The notes: generated by a model not told the origin, from the letters alone. 64,000 nt of DNA from Siphonodentalium dalli (GCA_032622095.1 CP136061.1:255139582-255203581); one strand, 5' to 3'; shown: positions 22,601 to 33,811, numbered from the stretch's first letter. Numbers and translations are program-made.

Positions 22601-23290
22601 TTACCTGACTATATAGGAGGGTGTCAGCCTTTACCTGACTATATAGGAGGGTGTCAGCCTTTACCTGACTATATAGGAGGGTGTCAGCCTTTACCTGACT
22701 ATATAGGAGGGTGTCAGCCTTTATCTGACTATATAGGAGGGTGTCATCCTTTACCTGAATATATAGGAGGGTGTCAGCCTTTACCTGACTATATAGGAGG
22801 GTGTCAGCCTTTACCTGACTATATAGGAGGGTGTCAGCCTTTATCTGACTATATAGGAGGGTGTCAGCCTTTACCTGACTATATAGGAGGGTGTCAGCCT
22901 TTACCTGACTATATAGGAGGGTGTCAGCCTTTACCTGACTATATAGGAGGGTGTCAGCCTTTACCTGACTATATAGGAGGGTGTCAGCCTTTACCTGACT
23001 ATATAGGAGGGTGTCAGCCTTTACCTGACTATATAGGAGGGTGTCAGCCTTTACCTGACTATATAGGAGGGTGTTAGCCTTTACCTGACTATATAGGAGG
23101 GTGTCAGCCTTTACCTGACTATATAGGAGGGTGTCAGCCTTTACCTGACTATATAGGAGGGTGTCAGCCTTTATCTGACTATATAGGAGGGTGTCAGCCT
23201 TTACCTGACTATATAGGAGGGTGTCAGCCTTTACCTGACTATATAGGAGGGTGTCAGCCTTTACCTGACTATATAGGAGGGTGTCAGCCC
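22601..23290. repeat. 30-bp tandem array, 23 copies
   Basis: Exactly 690 bp made of 23 units of TTACCTGACTATATAGGAGG plus GTGTCAGCCT. Only a handful of single-base differences occur across the array, so it is young or actively homogenised. Frames stay open on both strands because 30 is divisible by three; the 202- and 280-codon frames are not evidence of a protein. Confidence 0.97.
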
Positions 23291-24215
23291 CTCTTTTTTT
23301 GTATGCATTATTCAGGCCATTCCAGACGTTATATACGTGGGATTCATAACCCTCATTCATATGCTCAATTTAACCGGTATTCTAGATTCAACAAAAATAC
23401 TGATGCGCCAGCTGGATGCGCAGCTTTTTAAAGCACAAAATTACACATTTATATGTTATGTTGCATCGAAAATGATAGTACTATATAGTATACATTGTTT
23501 ATAAAGGATGATGATTTTTTTCCTTTAAATTGATAGATAGAAATTGAGATTTTGTTTGGAAAATTCACGAATTTAAGTGGAAGTCAGGCAAGGAAAATAA
23601 AGACTGATATGATCTAAACATTAAATTTTGTTGAGTATACAACATATCAGATACATTAAATAAGTTACGCAGAACATCTATAGCCTTGATTTAATAGACG
23701 ATTGGTACAAACGCCCAGGTGACACTCGATAATTGAATATCTTGCTTCGTTTATAGATGTTGTAAAACGTTTCATTGTGTGTTATTCTTCTTTATCCATT
23801 TTAGTATTACATCGTAAAAGTAGGAGGATGTTGTCGCCTGAGGGAGATGTACCACTAAATGATAACCAATTAGCAATCTAATTCGTACTGACATCATTTA
23901 TCCGAGCTCTGATGAGAAATGTTGAATGAAGACAGTGAACCTTGTTTCATTGTTAATGGAATGACCCTATTTCTAAACTGTGACAAACATTGATAGTTAC
24001 AGGTTAATGGGACTATAGACTATAGTATTGAAAATGCAACTGGATTAAAGCTGATTATAGCTTTCGGGTTATGTTACAACAACATTGTGTTTCATGACAT
24101 ACATGTTACACCACATTTGAACTTGATAAATTTGCTGTGCATTGGTTTAATTCGTACCACAGAAATAAATCGTAAAAACAAATTCATTGTTATTCAAATA
24201 TTAAATCATGTTTTA
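23291..24215. other. No recognisable feature
   Basis: AT-rich sequence of unremarkable composition with no gene, RNA gene or family repeat recognised. Confidence 0.45.
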
Positions 24216-25021
24216 ACCTTAATTGCCATACCAAACACTCATTAATGAATAGTTATCTCGTAGCATCGAACGCGGACGCTACTTCGACCTCGCCGAAGCG
24301 GACCGAATTTGCGAAACATGTTATGAAATCGACAACGAAGAACACTTTCTTATTTACTGAATTTCTCTGTCAGATGAGCGCGCCATATTTTACGAGAACA
24401 TATCAACCAATTTATTAAACATCCACAACGAGAGACTATTTAAACAAATAATGACCAATACAGACTCAAAGACTATACGGGCTCTGGCACACTTCGTCCA
24501 CTATGGAATGAAAGAGAAAGGGGTTTGACAACCGAGTGACGAACTCTTAAATCTAAAAAGAAACGAAGATTCTTCGACTTGAGACCATGCCAGCCTCAAA
24601 TTCTGAATGGTATATTTATCAATCTTATACATATTATCACCACTTATGGTGTGCATAATTATATATCATATGTAGATTACCATATAGTATCGTTTACCGC
24701 CATATGCCATTGTTGTTACCTCTTAACTTTGTTTCATGTAATCTGTCCATTTTGTCTTGTTATTCTGTGTTTAGGTACATATTGACCACATATGGTGTAC
24801 CGTACAAATAAACATGATTGATTGAGTAAATGTTTAAATAATAAGTTCGACCGTTGAACTTATTATCCGAACATTTCCCTCAATAAATAGAACTCATTCT
24901 GCACTTGAATTATCTGTCGTCTGCTTATATTGCATGTACACCTACCCCAATCAATAATAGACTACTCCGATGTACACTTTTTTTAACATGGTGTGAGAAT
25001 CCATTTAGTATAGAAAAGGTA
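24216..25021 (+). mobile_element. MITE Y interrupted by a LINE fragment
   Basis: The left Y segment (CATTAATGAATAGTTATCTC, to about 24262) is separated from the right Y segment (from about 24832, TTTAAATAATAAGTTCGACC ... TTTAGTATAGAAAAGGTA) by the LINE at 24263-24831. The two Y parts align consecutively with the compact copy at 10504-10722, so the LINE inserted into Y. Confidence 0.75.
24263..24831 (+). pseudogene. LINE 3' end inserted in MITE Y
   Basis: From 24268 the frame reads ERGRYFDLAEADRI then CETCYEIDNEEHFLIY, the LINE C-terminal zinc-knuckle region. The residue expected to be the last Cys (H-x4-C) is a TGA stop. After the stop the frame continues RALAHFVHYGMKEKGV to a stop at 24526-24528. 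The 3' UTR includes GAAACGAAGATTCTTCGACT and ends AATAAACATGATTGATTG. It is a 5'-truncated insertion. Confidence 0.8.
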
Positions 25022-25179
25022 GAACTATAGTTCTATATATGCATAAGATAAATCATGTCCAAGTCGTAAAAATGGTTACTGCATGACAGCTGCTCTTGAA
25101 GTTTGAAGTTACTTTTATCTAAACCTCCCTATTGTTGTAAATATGAACAACTTCCCAAATTCCACCAGACCACCACCGT

Positions 25180-25182
<3 letters not shown>
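25022..25182. other. No recognisable feature
   Basis: Short AT-rich stretch between MITE Y and a dinucleotide repeat. Confidence 0.4.

Positions 25183-25246
<64 letters not shown>
25183..25246. repeat. (TA)n microsatellite
   Basis: About 32 uninterrupted TA dinucleotides, preceded by GTGTG. Confidence 0.98.
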
Positions 25247-25249
<3 letters not shown>

Positions 25250-25670
25250 TATCTGGAGTTTGCGGTCAAGCTGACCAACTGTACCCGTGACAGTTAATTC
25301 CTTGTAACATTTGGTAATTGACCTTATTTGATTTATGTTGACTTGTGCGTGCTTCGGTTAATTGTTTGGCTCGTTTTGGAGGTCGAGGATGGTTACTGCT
25401 TAAGAAATTTACAGCGCGGAGAGCAATACTAGATGATCTATAGCTTCCTATCATCAACTTCAACAACAACCACAATCACAATTCCAACAGCAACAACAAC
25501 AAACAGCAAAAGTTTGCATTGTTGTTCCCAAACAAACGCACGAGAAACATTATGTTGTTAAATAGTTCACCTAAATGGGTTTTAAAGATAGATTGTCAAC
25601 AAAAGATGTAGTAATTTTCTGAAAATAGCCATGCACTTTTTCCGTCACAGTTCATAGCGATGGCGAAGCC
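25247..25670. other. No recognisable feature
   Basis: Contains a CAACAACAACAA-type tract near 25450-25505. The remainder is unassigned. Confidence 0.4.
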
Positions 25671-25673
25671 TGC

Positions 25674-25983
25674 AAATGTCCGTCATTCGCAGAAGGAGGT
25701 CCACAGCGGGCTAGCGTTACCAAATTTACCCTCTGGGAACCTCATTCTGTTTAGGCATAAACTGTTATGGGAGACCTAGGATCAGATTGAAGTTCTCCAC
25801 CATGTGGAAGTTGGTGTCACTATACGCAACTTATCTTCTGCAAATTATATGGGAGATAGAAACTGAACAGAAGGGAAAAAGTAACTAAAACAATGTTAGC
25901 TTGAGGATATAGATACTTCCCAGAATACGAGGCATAAGCAGAACGAGCTCCCCAGAGGGTGAATTTGGTTATGCTAGCCCGCA
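25674..25983. mobile_element. MITE E2 fragment
   Basis: Begins AAGCCTGCAAATGTCCGTCA and shares CATTCGCAGAA.GAGGTCC and the central TTCTGCAAATTATATGGGAG with E2. The right terminus is lost after GGTTATGCTAGCCCGC. Confidence 0.7.
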
Positions 25984-26232
25984 GACCTGAGTGAGGGCGA
26001 AGCTGGTTCTAATCCCGTTCAGCGCGAATTTGTGATTCGCGCAAAGCGAAGACAACCTGAATCGTGCATCTGGGCAAGTTTGTCACTTCATTTCATGAGG
26101 GTCGGTGGTTTCTACAAGTAGTGGAGTGATGTCCTTGTGATATTAACACAATGGTGCTGTCTTTACCCCCCCCCCACAAATAACGCTGTCAAGGTATGCA
26201 TGGCTGAAACGATGATAAACCCCAATGAACCA

Positions 26233-26765
26233 ACCAAACCAACCCACCATCGAGAATCCCTTGGGCGTAATCACCCTTGGAAAAAAAAGCATCGCTATGG
26301 CGAAATCACCATGGAAACAAGAGCTTCGCTAGGGCGTAACCACCATGGGAACAAAAGAATCGGTAGGGCGTGGCAACCAACACAAACCACCGGACACAAC
26401 AGCATCGCTAGGGCGTAACCACCATGGATACAAGAGCGTCGCTAGGGTGTAACCACCATGGATACAAGAGCATCGCTAGGGCGTAACCACCATGGATACA
26501 ATAGCATCGCTAGGGCGTGGAAAACCATCAATGACACAAGAGCATCGCTATGGCATAACCACCATGGATACAAGAGCATCGCTAGGGCGTGGCAAACCAC
26601 CAATGAAACAAGAGCATCACTAGGGCGTAACCACCATGGGAACAAGAACATCCATAGGGTGTTGCAAACCATCATGGAAACAAGAACATCGCTAGGGCCC
26701 TAACCAACAAAACCAAACTACTATGGAAAAAAGAGCACCGCTAAGGCGTGGCAAAATATACGCAC
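26233..26765. repeat. 34-bp tandem array with inserts
   Basis: Units of about 34 bp (ACCACCATGGATACAAGAGC + ATCGCTAGGGCGTA) repeat a dozen times. Some units carry a GGCAAACCACCAATGAAAC insert. Edges are diverged and the middle is homogeneous. Confidence 0.85.
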
Positions 26766-26782
26766 GTGGTAATTCCAATAAA

Positions 26783-27130
26783 AGGCCATAACTCTGGTGA
26801 AAATTGGCGGGCGGAACCCAAATTCTAACTTGACCTGTATTTTGTGTTATATTAAACTCATATACCAAATTTAATTTAATTCATTTCAGACTTACTAAAG
26901 TTATCATTCGGAAACAAAAACATAGTGCAAATTCCTACCAAAAGGTCTATTAGTCTGGTGATAATGTCGCGGAATCCAAATTCGAACTTGACCTGCAATG
27001 TTTGCTAGTAAAGTCTCATACCAAATTTCAATCCATTCAGTTGAGACTATCTACTGTGTATCTTCCGGTAACCAAAAGCGAACAGACGACCGGATGGACG
27101 GACGGGCAGACCACTAACACAATGCCCCCG
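26783..27130 (+). mobile_element. LINE 3' tail, two tandem-like halves
   Basis: ATAACTCTGGTGAAAATTGG and CCAAATTCTAACTTGACCTG recur in diverged form at 26950-27000 (TCTGGTGATAATG, CCAAATTCGAACTTGACCTG). The tail ends CCGGATGGACGGACGGGCAG. Such sequences are common as 3' UTRs of invertebrate non-LTR retrotransposons; the assignment is by resemblance. A related copy at 58497-59025 is interrupted by a MITE. A B-type MITE follows immediately at 27132. Confidence 0.6.
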
Positions 27131-27131
27131 T

Positions 27132-27469
27132 TTAACTCTTTACCCAACAGAAGGGCCCTGTGCCAATGCATTCTCTTATATATGCGAGTCGACCATAGGT
27201 CGCCTCGCATATATAAGAGAATGCATTGGCTTAACACATTAAAAATTATAAAATTGTTAAAGAATGTAAGAAAAAATGGTAAAAAGTGTTAAAAAAGACT
27301 TTTTTTAGGCCAATGCACAGGGCATAACTGTAACTATCACAATGTGGTCAAGGAGCCGGTTCCAATGATATCCATATTTGTATGGTTCTATTGAGACAGA
27401 CCGAAGATATTTTAGGCTGTTGAAGCTTTATTTGGCCGGTTTTGGCCGGTTTGTTGGGTAAAGGGTTAA
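27132..27469 (+). mobile_element. E1-B piggyBac-like MITE, second hairpin lost
   Basis: The ends are TTAACTCTTTACCCAACA and TGTTGGGTAAAGGGTTAA, so CCCTTTACCCAACA termini are flanked by TTAA. Hairpin 1 is intact (27166-27230). Hairpin 2, present in the related copy at 55227-55635, is replaced by GGCCAATGCACAGGGC, an exact collapse of the palindrome. The asymmetric right part carries GTGGTCAAGGAGCCGGTTCC and GGCTGTTGAAGCTTTATTTG. Confidence 0.85.
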
Positions 27470-27940
27470 AAAAAAACGGGCATATAACAAGTGACATAAG
27501 CTCCTGTCGATGGATGTCTGACTCAAAATTATTATTTTATTTCCCTGAATCTACTCAGAAAGTTCATGAAGGGAAGAGACACGTCTCGATGTATGTGGCT
27601 ATTGTTTCTAGAACACTCTTTCCCTATCTCGTAGAATCTCGTAGAATCTCAAAGTAAGAATATTGGCAGATTATACTAGCGGTGTTTATTTTGGTAACGT
27701 GCGTCACAGCTGTTATTCCTGTCGACGTCAGTTGGGTGACAGGTGATGTATAGGATGCATCGAAGCATTAGGATCGATTAGTGAAGTAGTGATTTGAGAG
27801 TGAAGTGCCCAATCTGCTCGATAGAGATCGATATATCTTCTCATTTACCTTGATATTTTTGTCACGATTATGATTGATTTGACCTATGTCACCTATCTCA
27901 GTACAGCAATTCGTGATCAGTGTTTATTAATTTGTCTAAT
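27470..27940. other. No recognisable feature
   Basis: Contains a 12-bp direct repeat (TCTCGTAGAATC twice near 27630). No gene or family repeat is recognised. Confidence 0.4.
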
Positions 27941-27944
27941 ATAT

Positions 27945-28560
27945 TATACTAGCCGATGAGCCCGACGTTGTCCGGGCTATTCAAAAACCAAATTTCAAGT
28001 CGATAGCTCTACCCAGCCCGACGTTGTCCGTGCTATTCAAAAACCAAATTTCACGTCGATAGCTCTACCCGTTTCCGAGATCTGGTCTGCGCATGCGCGA
28101 AGCTGACGTCGCATGGGGTCGGCGACCCGATAAAATTCGTATCCGGGGCAAGATACATTCACATACCAAATTTCAAGTCGATAGCTCCACCGTTTCCTAG
28201 ATCTCGTCTGCGCATGTGCGAAGCTGGCGTCGCACGGGCTCGGCGACCCGATAAAATTCGTATCCGGGGCAAGATACATTCACATAGCAAATTTCAAGTC
28301 GATAGCTCCACCCGTTTCCGATATCTCGTCTGCGCATGCGCGAAGCGGGCGCCGCACGGGCTCGCCAATACGACAACGACGACCGCCTGGTCAAACTACA
28401 CACGTACCAAGTTTCGTCCCGATCGGTCGAGAATCGTAGATTTGTATAAATGACATACATACATACATACATACATACATACAGACAGACATACAGACAG
28501 AGGTCTTCAAAATATATAGGAGATACTCTCCCTCGAGGAGGTCAATAAAGATATATATAA
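27945..28560 (+). mobile_element. Retroelement tail with ~122-bp repeats and (CATA)n end
   Basis: Starts TACTAGCCGATGAGCCCGAC. GTCGATAGCTC recurs at about 28054, 28177 and 28298 (period ~122 bp) with TCTGCGCATGCGCGAAGC and GGGGCAAGATACATTCACAT in each unit. The last unit leads into GTTTCGTCCCGATCGGTCGA and a (CATA)n/(CAGA)n tail at 28455-28500. The layout resembles the 3' tails of RTE-like or other non-LTR elements in invertebrates; no coding part is present, so the class is inferred. Confidence 0.55.
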
Positions 28561-29890
28561 AGTTATGAAAAGTTAACACCTCTATCAAGATGCAGTTAAT
28601 CTGATATCATTAGTATGAACGGGTGGAGGGATTGCTAGTATGTCTGGTGATGGCATTCAGATAGCTAATCCTCTTTGCTCAAATGTGCCTTTCTGATGAA
28701 GAAACCCTTCTACAATTTCATTGTTATGGTGTTGGTTTATTGTGCTATGATAAATCCATGTATAGAGGCGAGAATTATTAATAACTAACTGCTTTCCTAA
28801 CGATATCAAAGGTCACTCAAGCAGCGATTGTCGAAATAATCAAAATAAAAGGAGTTGTAGGAACTGATAGCATTTGGCAACTTCTAACAGCATTTGGCAA
28901 AAATTATTGTCATTTGGCAAAAGTCAATTTCGGTCCAGCGCGGACCCTGTTCGTGATGCCGGCCGCTGCAAAGCCGGGTGATGTTAGAGCATACGAGCTT
29001 TAATACGGGAAATTGGGTGCGCGATGTGTCACTTTATGTTTGATATTTTGATATTGGTGTTGATCGGGCCATGTATGTTGGTCAGCTGAATTGAGACCGT
29101 CAAATATATTCTCCACAGATATTACAAGTCATGCTGGTTTCGTAGTCTGATGATTTTCGCCACTTTTTATATTCTCCTTGACTGTTATATAATGAGTGGT
29201 GGGAAGTGCATCTTTAATATTGTTCAATGAAAGTGAAAATGATGTTGGCTAACTTAGTTTAGCCACTGGCAGAACGTGTCGTATACTGATTAACATAGTG
29301 ATGTATGAGGTCGTCCATGGTGGACGCTGTACGTGTAACCTTGTTGACCCATGGCTGTATATGAGGCTGTCCATGCTGAACGCGATACATGTAACCTTGT
29401 TGACCCATGCCCTATATGTGTGATATCCTGTTGTGTTCGAATTAATTATATCCCCGACACTGTCTTGCCCCGAACTACCTGCCCGCGAGAATGTATTGCA
29501 CCATAAATGTTGCCTAACTTCTCCCTGTGTGTACGTCTAACGTCTGAGTAATGGGCGATTGAATATTAATGCAGGATGTCCGTCGCCCAGTCACGAGACA
29601 CGGTAACAATAATGTTCTGATTTGCCAAAACCCCAGAAAAAAACTATTTTAGATCAACAAAGAAGGAAAATTGTAGAGAAAAAAAGCGAACAGCATCATA
29701 TGTACCCCTGGTTAAGTCGTCCTGCTAATGTGTTATGATGTTGGTGTGTCCTAGCTGCTGAATTGATATGATGTTGTTATGGCACACCGATGCCGTCAAA
29801 AAAAATTAACGTTATTTTTGTCTAAAGTGGAAATTTTCGTGGTGATCAGATACTCTGAACATATCCAGGGAAAACAATTATGTGTGTCAA
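28561..29890. other. No gene; two short local repeats
   Basis: AGCATTTGGCAA-like units occur three times at 28866-28925. A unit of about 63 bp, ending TGTAACCTTGTTGACCCATG, occurs twice at 29302-29415. No coding or RNA feature is recognised in the remainder. Confidence 0.5.
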
Positions 29891-29894
29891 ACAT

Positions 29895-30315
29895 TAAAGG
29901 TACTCAATCCGATTAAACACCTCTAATTTACTATTTATTTGGCTTCGGGGGTAAAAAATATTTGATTCGAGTCGAAGAACCCACACATCAAAGCTCAGAG
30001 TGATCAGATATCGATTTTTGAAGTTTGTTATTTCAATTGTTTGTGGCCCAGAAACACGCCGTCAAACGAATGTTTCGGTCAAAATTGCGGATGAAGACGG
30101 ATCACTCTAAAAACAAGTGATAATACGGCCATATTTCGTTGAACAAAATGTTGATAAATAACATGTTTTGGGAAATTTGATACCATAGTTGACAGTGGTT
30201 AGCATTATTTTGTTGCAATTAATCGATTCTGATAACTAAAGCGTATTTTGAAGAAATGTTGTTGTTGTTGTATCTTGATGTTATGGGGACCATCTGATCG
30301 GATTGAGTACCTTTA
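29895..30315. mobile_element. MITE Z, reference full-length copy
   Basis: Perfect termini TAAAGGTACTCAATCCGAT and ATCGGATTGAGTACCTTTA enclose 421 bp. The interior has GGCTTCGGGGGTAAAAAATA, a central GATGAAGACGGATCACTC and a GTTGTTGTTGTTG run near the right end. It is non-coding. This copy defines the family boundaries used elsewhere. Confidence 0.9.
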
Positions 30316-30334
30316 AAAAAATACTGGTTGTATT

Positions 30335-30600
30335 TGTTGTTCCAAATAGACTATAATCAAGATGGCTATTAATATCGTTTTGCAAACACCAGCATAGCCT
30401 TTATTAAAGTTTTAAAAAATATTTATATTCTTGAATGTTTCATACAGACACGGACTTGCTCTCAAATTGCTCGGATTAACGAAACACCGTGAACAAAAAA
30501 ACGGTACTTTTTCGTAACGGTCCTAACAGCATCATAGCAATTCAACAGGAACCCAACATCATAACAAACTAGCAGGACCACTTGACCAGGGGTGCATTTG
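30335..30600. repeat. Dispersed repeat, pair of 31500-31810
   Basis: Shares ATATTCTTGAATGTTTCATACAGACAC-type sequence (TTCTTGAATGTTTCATACAG), GGTACTTTTTCGTAACG and CCAACATCATA segments with 31500-31810. The copies are clearly diverged. No coding potential is recognised. Confidence 0.65.
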
Positions 30601-30804
30601 ACCCTTTGTTGAAAGCACCCCCGATGCCAAAACCGCCATATACCAAATTTCATGGAGCTCTGATAACGACTCTATATATCACTCTCGAACTCCGTATGTG
30701 GGAAGCAACTACTTTGCACTTTCTTTGGTGTAGAACAAATTCACACAGTAGGAAAAGCCATTATGTGTATCAAACAATCAAAAAAAATATATTATATTAA
30801 CAAT

Positions 30805-31038
30805 AATAACCACTTGATTTTAGAGTTATCAATCTTACGCCCGCAATAGTGTCCGTTTTGATCACGTGCTCTGTCAACTTGTGGGCTACATATCCGAAAA
30901 TTAATAGTTTTCAAATATCGATATCTAATCACTCTGAGCTTTGATGGATGAGTTCCTTCGACTCGAATCAAATATGTTTTACCCCCAAAGCCAACGAAAT
31001 AGTAATATAGGACCCTCTGATCGGATTGAGTACCTTTA
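30805..31038. mobile_element. MITE Z, right half
   Basis: Starts inside the family at CACTTGATTTTAGAGTTATC and ends GATCGGATTGAGTACCTTTA. It is followed by the 18-bp spacer ATATTGGATGTAATAGTT and then another Z copy. Confidence 0.75.
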
Positions 31039-31056
31039 ATATTGGATGTAATAGTT

Positions 31057-31490
31057 TAAAGGTACTCAACCCGTAAAGAGGGTCCCCATCTCAACAGATT
31101 CCAACAACAACAATCCGATCAGCGGGTCCTATATTACTATTTCTTTGGCTTTGGGGGTAAAAAATATTTGATTCGAGTCGAGGAACCCATCAAACAAAGC
31201 TCAGAGTTATTAGATATTGATTTTTCAAATTTGTTATGTTCTCGAGATGAGTACCAATAACTGCCGTAATCTGCTCTGGATGTGTACTCAAGTGGTAATT
31301 TTAACGCAATTTTGACTGAGTTCTGGGCCAGATAGTATTCCCGATAATGAAAAATAATAGATTTCTAAAATCGATATCTAACAAATCTGAGCTTTGATGG
31401 GTGACTTCCTCGACTCGAATCAAGTATTTTTGACCCCCGAAGCCATTGAAATAGTAATTTAGAGGAGTTTTATCGGGTTGAGTACCTTTA
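31057..31490. mobile_element. MITE Z, full copy flanked by 18-bp direct repeat
   Basis: Termini TAAAGGTACTCAACCCG and CGGGTTGAGTACCTTTA. The sequence ATATTGGATGTAATAGTT occurs immediately before it (31039-31056) and immediately after it (31491-31508). Confidence 0.85.
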
Positions 31491-31499
31491 ATATTGGAT

Positions 31500-31810
31500 G
31501 TAATAGTTGCAAATGACTATATATAACCACGATGGCATTTCATGTCGTTTTACCAACACCATGCAGCGCAGACTACATGCAGCGGAGCCATTATTAATTT
31601 TTTTAAATAAATATATATGTTCTTGAATGTTTCATACAGACACTGTCTATTTTATCAAATCGCTCGGATTCGACGAACGCCTCGAACATGACAAATTTAG
31701 AAAAAAAATAACGGTACTTTTTCGTAACGTGGTCAGTTTTGCCTATACCAACATCATATAGCACATCATCAGGACCCACCAACATCCTAGTTAGAACCAC
31801 GTCACCAGGG
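31500..31810. repeat. Dispersed repeat, pair of 30335-30600
   Basis: Second copy of the repeat at 30335-30600, with TTCTTGAATGTTTCATACAG and GGTACTTTTTCGTAACG. The 79-codon minus-strand frame here is not conserved in the other copy. Confidence 0.6.
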
Positions 31811-31979
31811 CTGGTTATATATACTCGCATAGGTGCGTGCATGTTACAGAACGATAGCGTCGTAATCTATCAGTCAGGGACTGTGAAATTCTGAAGGTCC
31901 ATTTTTTTTCGGCGGGAATATCTAAATCACTTGGACCTATACCCCCACTTCATTGATGTAACTGAACCGTATCTTTCAC

Positions 31980-32351
31980 GTGAGAAAATCGTATCTAATC
32001 TCTGTGCGAGATTCGTACTCGAGACAACATTTCCGAGAACTCTGCATGAGAAATAACTCATCCTTTATGTTATCTGACGTGAAAGAACAGTTATATAAAG
32101 CGGCACCCCGTGATTGTATACCATTGTTGTGTAATATAGCCTGGAAAGATATAGTAAAAAATATGTTTATCATTCATAAACTCTGCAGTGAACTATTGTC
32201 AACAAATGTTCATTTGGTCAGACGACACAAATTGGTAATTGCGAACTTCAACAATAAGAAGTATAATGCCGACTCAAGTGCTGACATAACTGTAAAATAC
32301 AGTGCAAATATAGGTCATATTGGAGACAACAACACATCATCGTGCAAATAG
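31980..32351 (+). CDS. Unassigned 123-codon open frame, weak candidate
   Basis: The frame starts at the ATG at 31980 and ends at a TAG at 32349-32351. Its composition is locally mixed and lysine/serine-rich, without simple repeats for the first 100 codons (e.g. SYSRQHFRELCMRNNSSFML). I recognise no domain. Its 3' end runs into a 41-bp tandem repeat (CAACACATCATCGTGCAAAT-like, 32310-32430). It may be a decayed exon or chance. Confidence 0.15.
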   Translation: MRKSYLISVRDSYSRQHFRELCMRNNSSFMLSDVKEQLYKAAPRDCIPLLCNIAWKDIVKNMFIIHKLCSELLSTNVHLVRRHKLVIANFNNKKYNADSSADITVKYSANIGHIGDNNTSSCK

Positions 32352-32430
32352 GTTTCATATTGTAAACTGCAACACATTATCATGAAAATAGGTAATATAG
32401 CAAACTGCAACACATCATCATGGAAATAGG
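32310..32430. repeat. ~41-bp tandem repeat, three copies
   Basis: AACACATCATCGTGCAAATAGG, shortened here to its core CATCATCGTGCAAATAGG, recurs twice more as CATTATCATGAAAATAGG and CATCATCATGGAAATAGG. Confidence 0.75.
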
Positions 32431-32431
32431 T

Positions 32432-32625
32432 CTGAAATATTCACATAGGTTTATATTGGACTTATTTGATTCTGAAATAAGCCCATAGTGGACTTAAACC
32501 CGTTTTAAGCAGTGAAAACACATTATAAAAAGCGAACATCTGTTATATCGATTTAGATTCATATAGAGCGTAATTCAGATTCAAATCATGCCGATATGGG
32601 ATTATTTGTGTATTTGAAATAAGTT
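32432..32625 (+). repeat. Dispersed repeat, pair of 8325-8535
   Basis: Shares TTCACATAGGTTTATATTGG, GACTTATTTGATTCTGAAAT and GATTCATATAGAGCGTAATT with the copy at 8325-8535. It ends where a Z element begins. Confidence 0.65.
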
Positions 32626-33018
32626 TAAAGTAATACAATACGATTCAATGCTCCTCGTTTCATCAGATTCCAACAACAACATTTCATCAAAGACGCTTTA
32701 GTTATCAGAATCGATTACTTACCAAAATATAATGCTAACCACTGTCAACTATGGTATAAAATGTTCAAAGGTGTGTTATATATCAACATTTTGTTCAAAG
32801 CAATTTGGTATCGAGAGTGTGTCCCTCAGCTCGTCGAATATTTGCTAGGCCGCCAAATATTCCAGGTGGCGAAAAATAACAGATTTCAAAAATCGAAATA
32901 TGATAACTCTGAGCTTTGATGGGTGGGTTCCTCGACTCGAATCAAATATTTACTTTTACTCCGAAGGCAAAGAACTGAATAGTAATTTAGGAGCGTTAAT
33001 TCGGATTCTGTATCTTTA
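32626..33018. mobile_element. MITE Z, diverged full copy
   Basis: Begins TAAAGTAATACAATACGATT and ends AATTCGGATTCTGTATCTTTA in degenerate form. Interior landmarks are CAGATTCCAACAACAACATT and GAGCTTTGATGGGTGGGTTC. Confidence 0.75.
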
Positions 33019-33810
33019 ATTATACGCCACATTCCTTATATATTCATATGACCAGGTTCAAATCTTTTGACATTTTTTTTACCTAATTATATACATTTGT
33101 AATATATATATACAGTCCCGATTTCTTTGAATATAACCGATTTTACTGGAACAAAATATAATATAATTAACAAATTGGATGGTATCATTTTATAATACTA
33201 AATATACGTTATCACTTGCCAGCATCATAACATAGCCGAATTTGTATCACTATTTCGACGAATGTTCTCACTTATCAGGTCAGGCACATCTTGAATACAA
33301 CAATTAAGGATTTATTTCACTATTAAAGTTGAATTTTATATAAATACACATATATATTTATTTTTTTTCCTACGTTCAGACAAATTTTGGACTGAAAATG
33401 AGTAATTTCGTTTTGCTCCATGCAGTAACTCAACTGTTGGGTTGCAATTTGAAATTCAAGACTGGTACCCTCTAACGAAGAACCTCCAGCCACGACGGTC
33501 TCTATATATGTATGTGGATTCCTCTAGTCAGAGATAGTCCATAATGCAGTACGTCATGGAGTTCCAGCATTGAATTAGGGTTATAACGCCACCGTTATAA
33601 AATTCCTTTAGTTGGCGTATTCTTGCCTCCAAAATCCTCCACTTCCTACTCGATCTTGGTGGTCGTTCGATGTTTTATTTTCGTGGGTTCCCATAGCATG
33701 TTCAATGGCATTACGGGTCATAAACACATGTACGTTCATACTAAGATGGTTTATGTTTGTATCGCAGACTGTCGAGGAGGAAAGATCCTCGTTTGTAATA
33801 GAATAAAAAA
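33019..33810. other. No recognisable feature
   Basis: AT-rich sequence with no family repeat. Overlapping frames of 64-75 codons near 33610-33840 are not supported as genes. Confidence 0.4.
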
Positions 33811-33811
33811 T

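Noticed and set aside
22601-23290. CRISPR-like array
   Set aside because: The repeats are directly adjacent without unique spacers and the sequence is eukaryotic; it is a minisatellite.
22518-23360. 280-codon minus-strand and 202-codon plus-strand frames
   Set aside because: The 30-bp repeat has a length divisible by three, so frames stay open on both strands; flanks give no domain or splice evidence.
27037-27237. Recurrent short frames such as SQCILLYMRGDLWSTRIYKR and FSYICESTIGRLAYIRECIG at every E1 copy
   Set aside because: They are translations of the E1 hairpin on each strand. They repeat only because the palindrome repeats and have no start, domain or codon evidence of being a protein.
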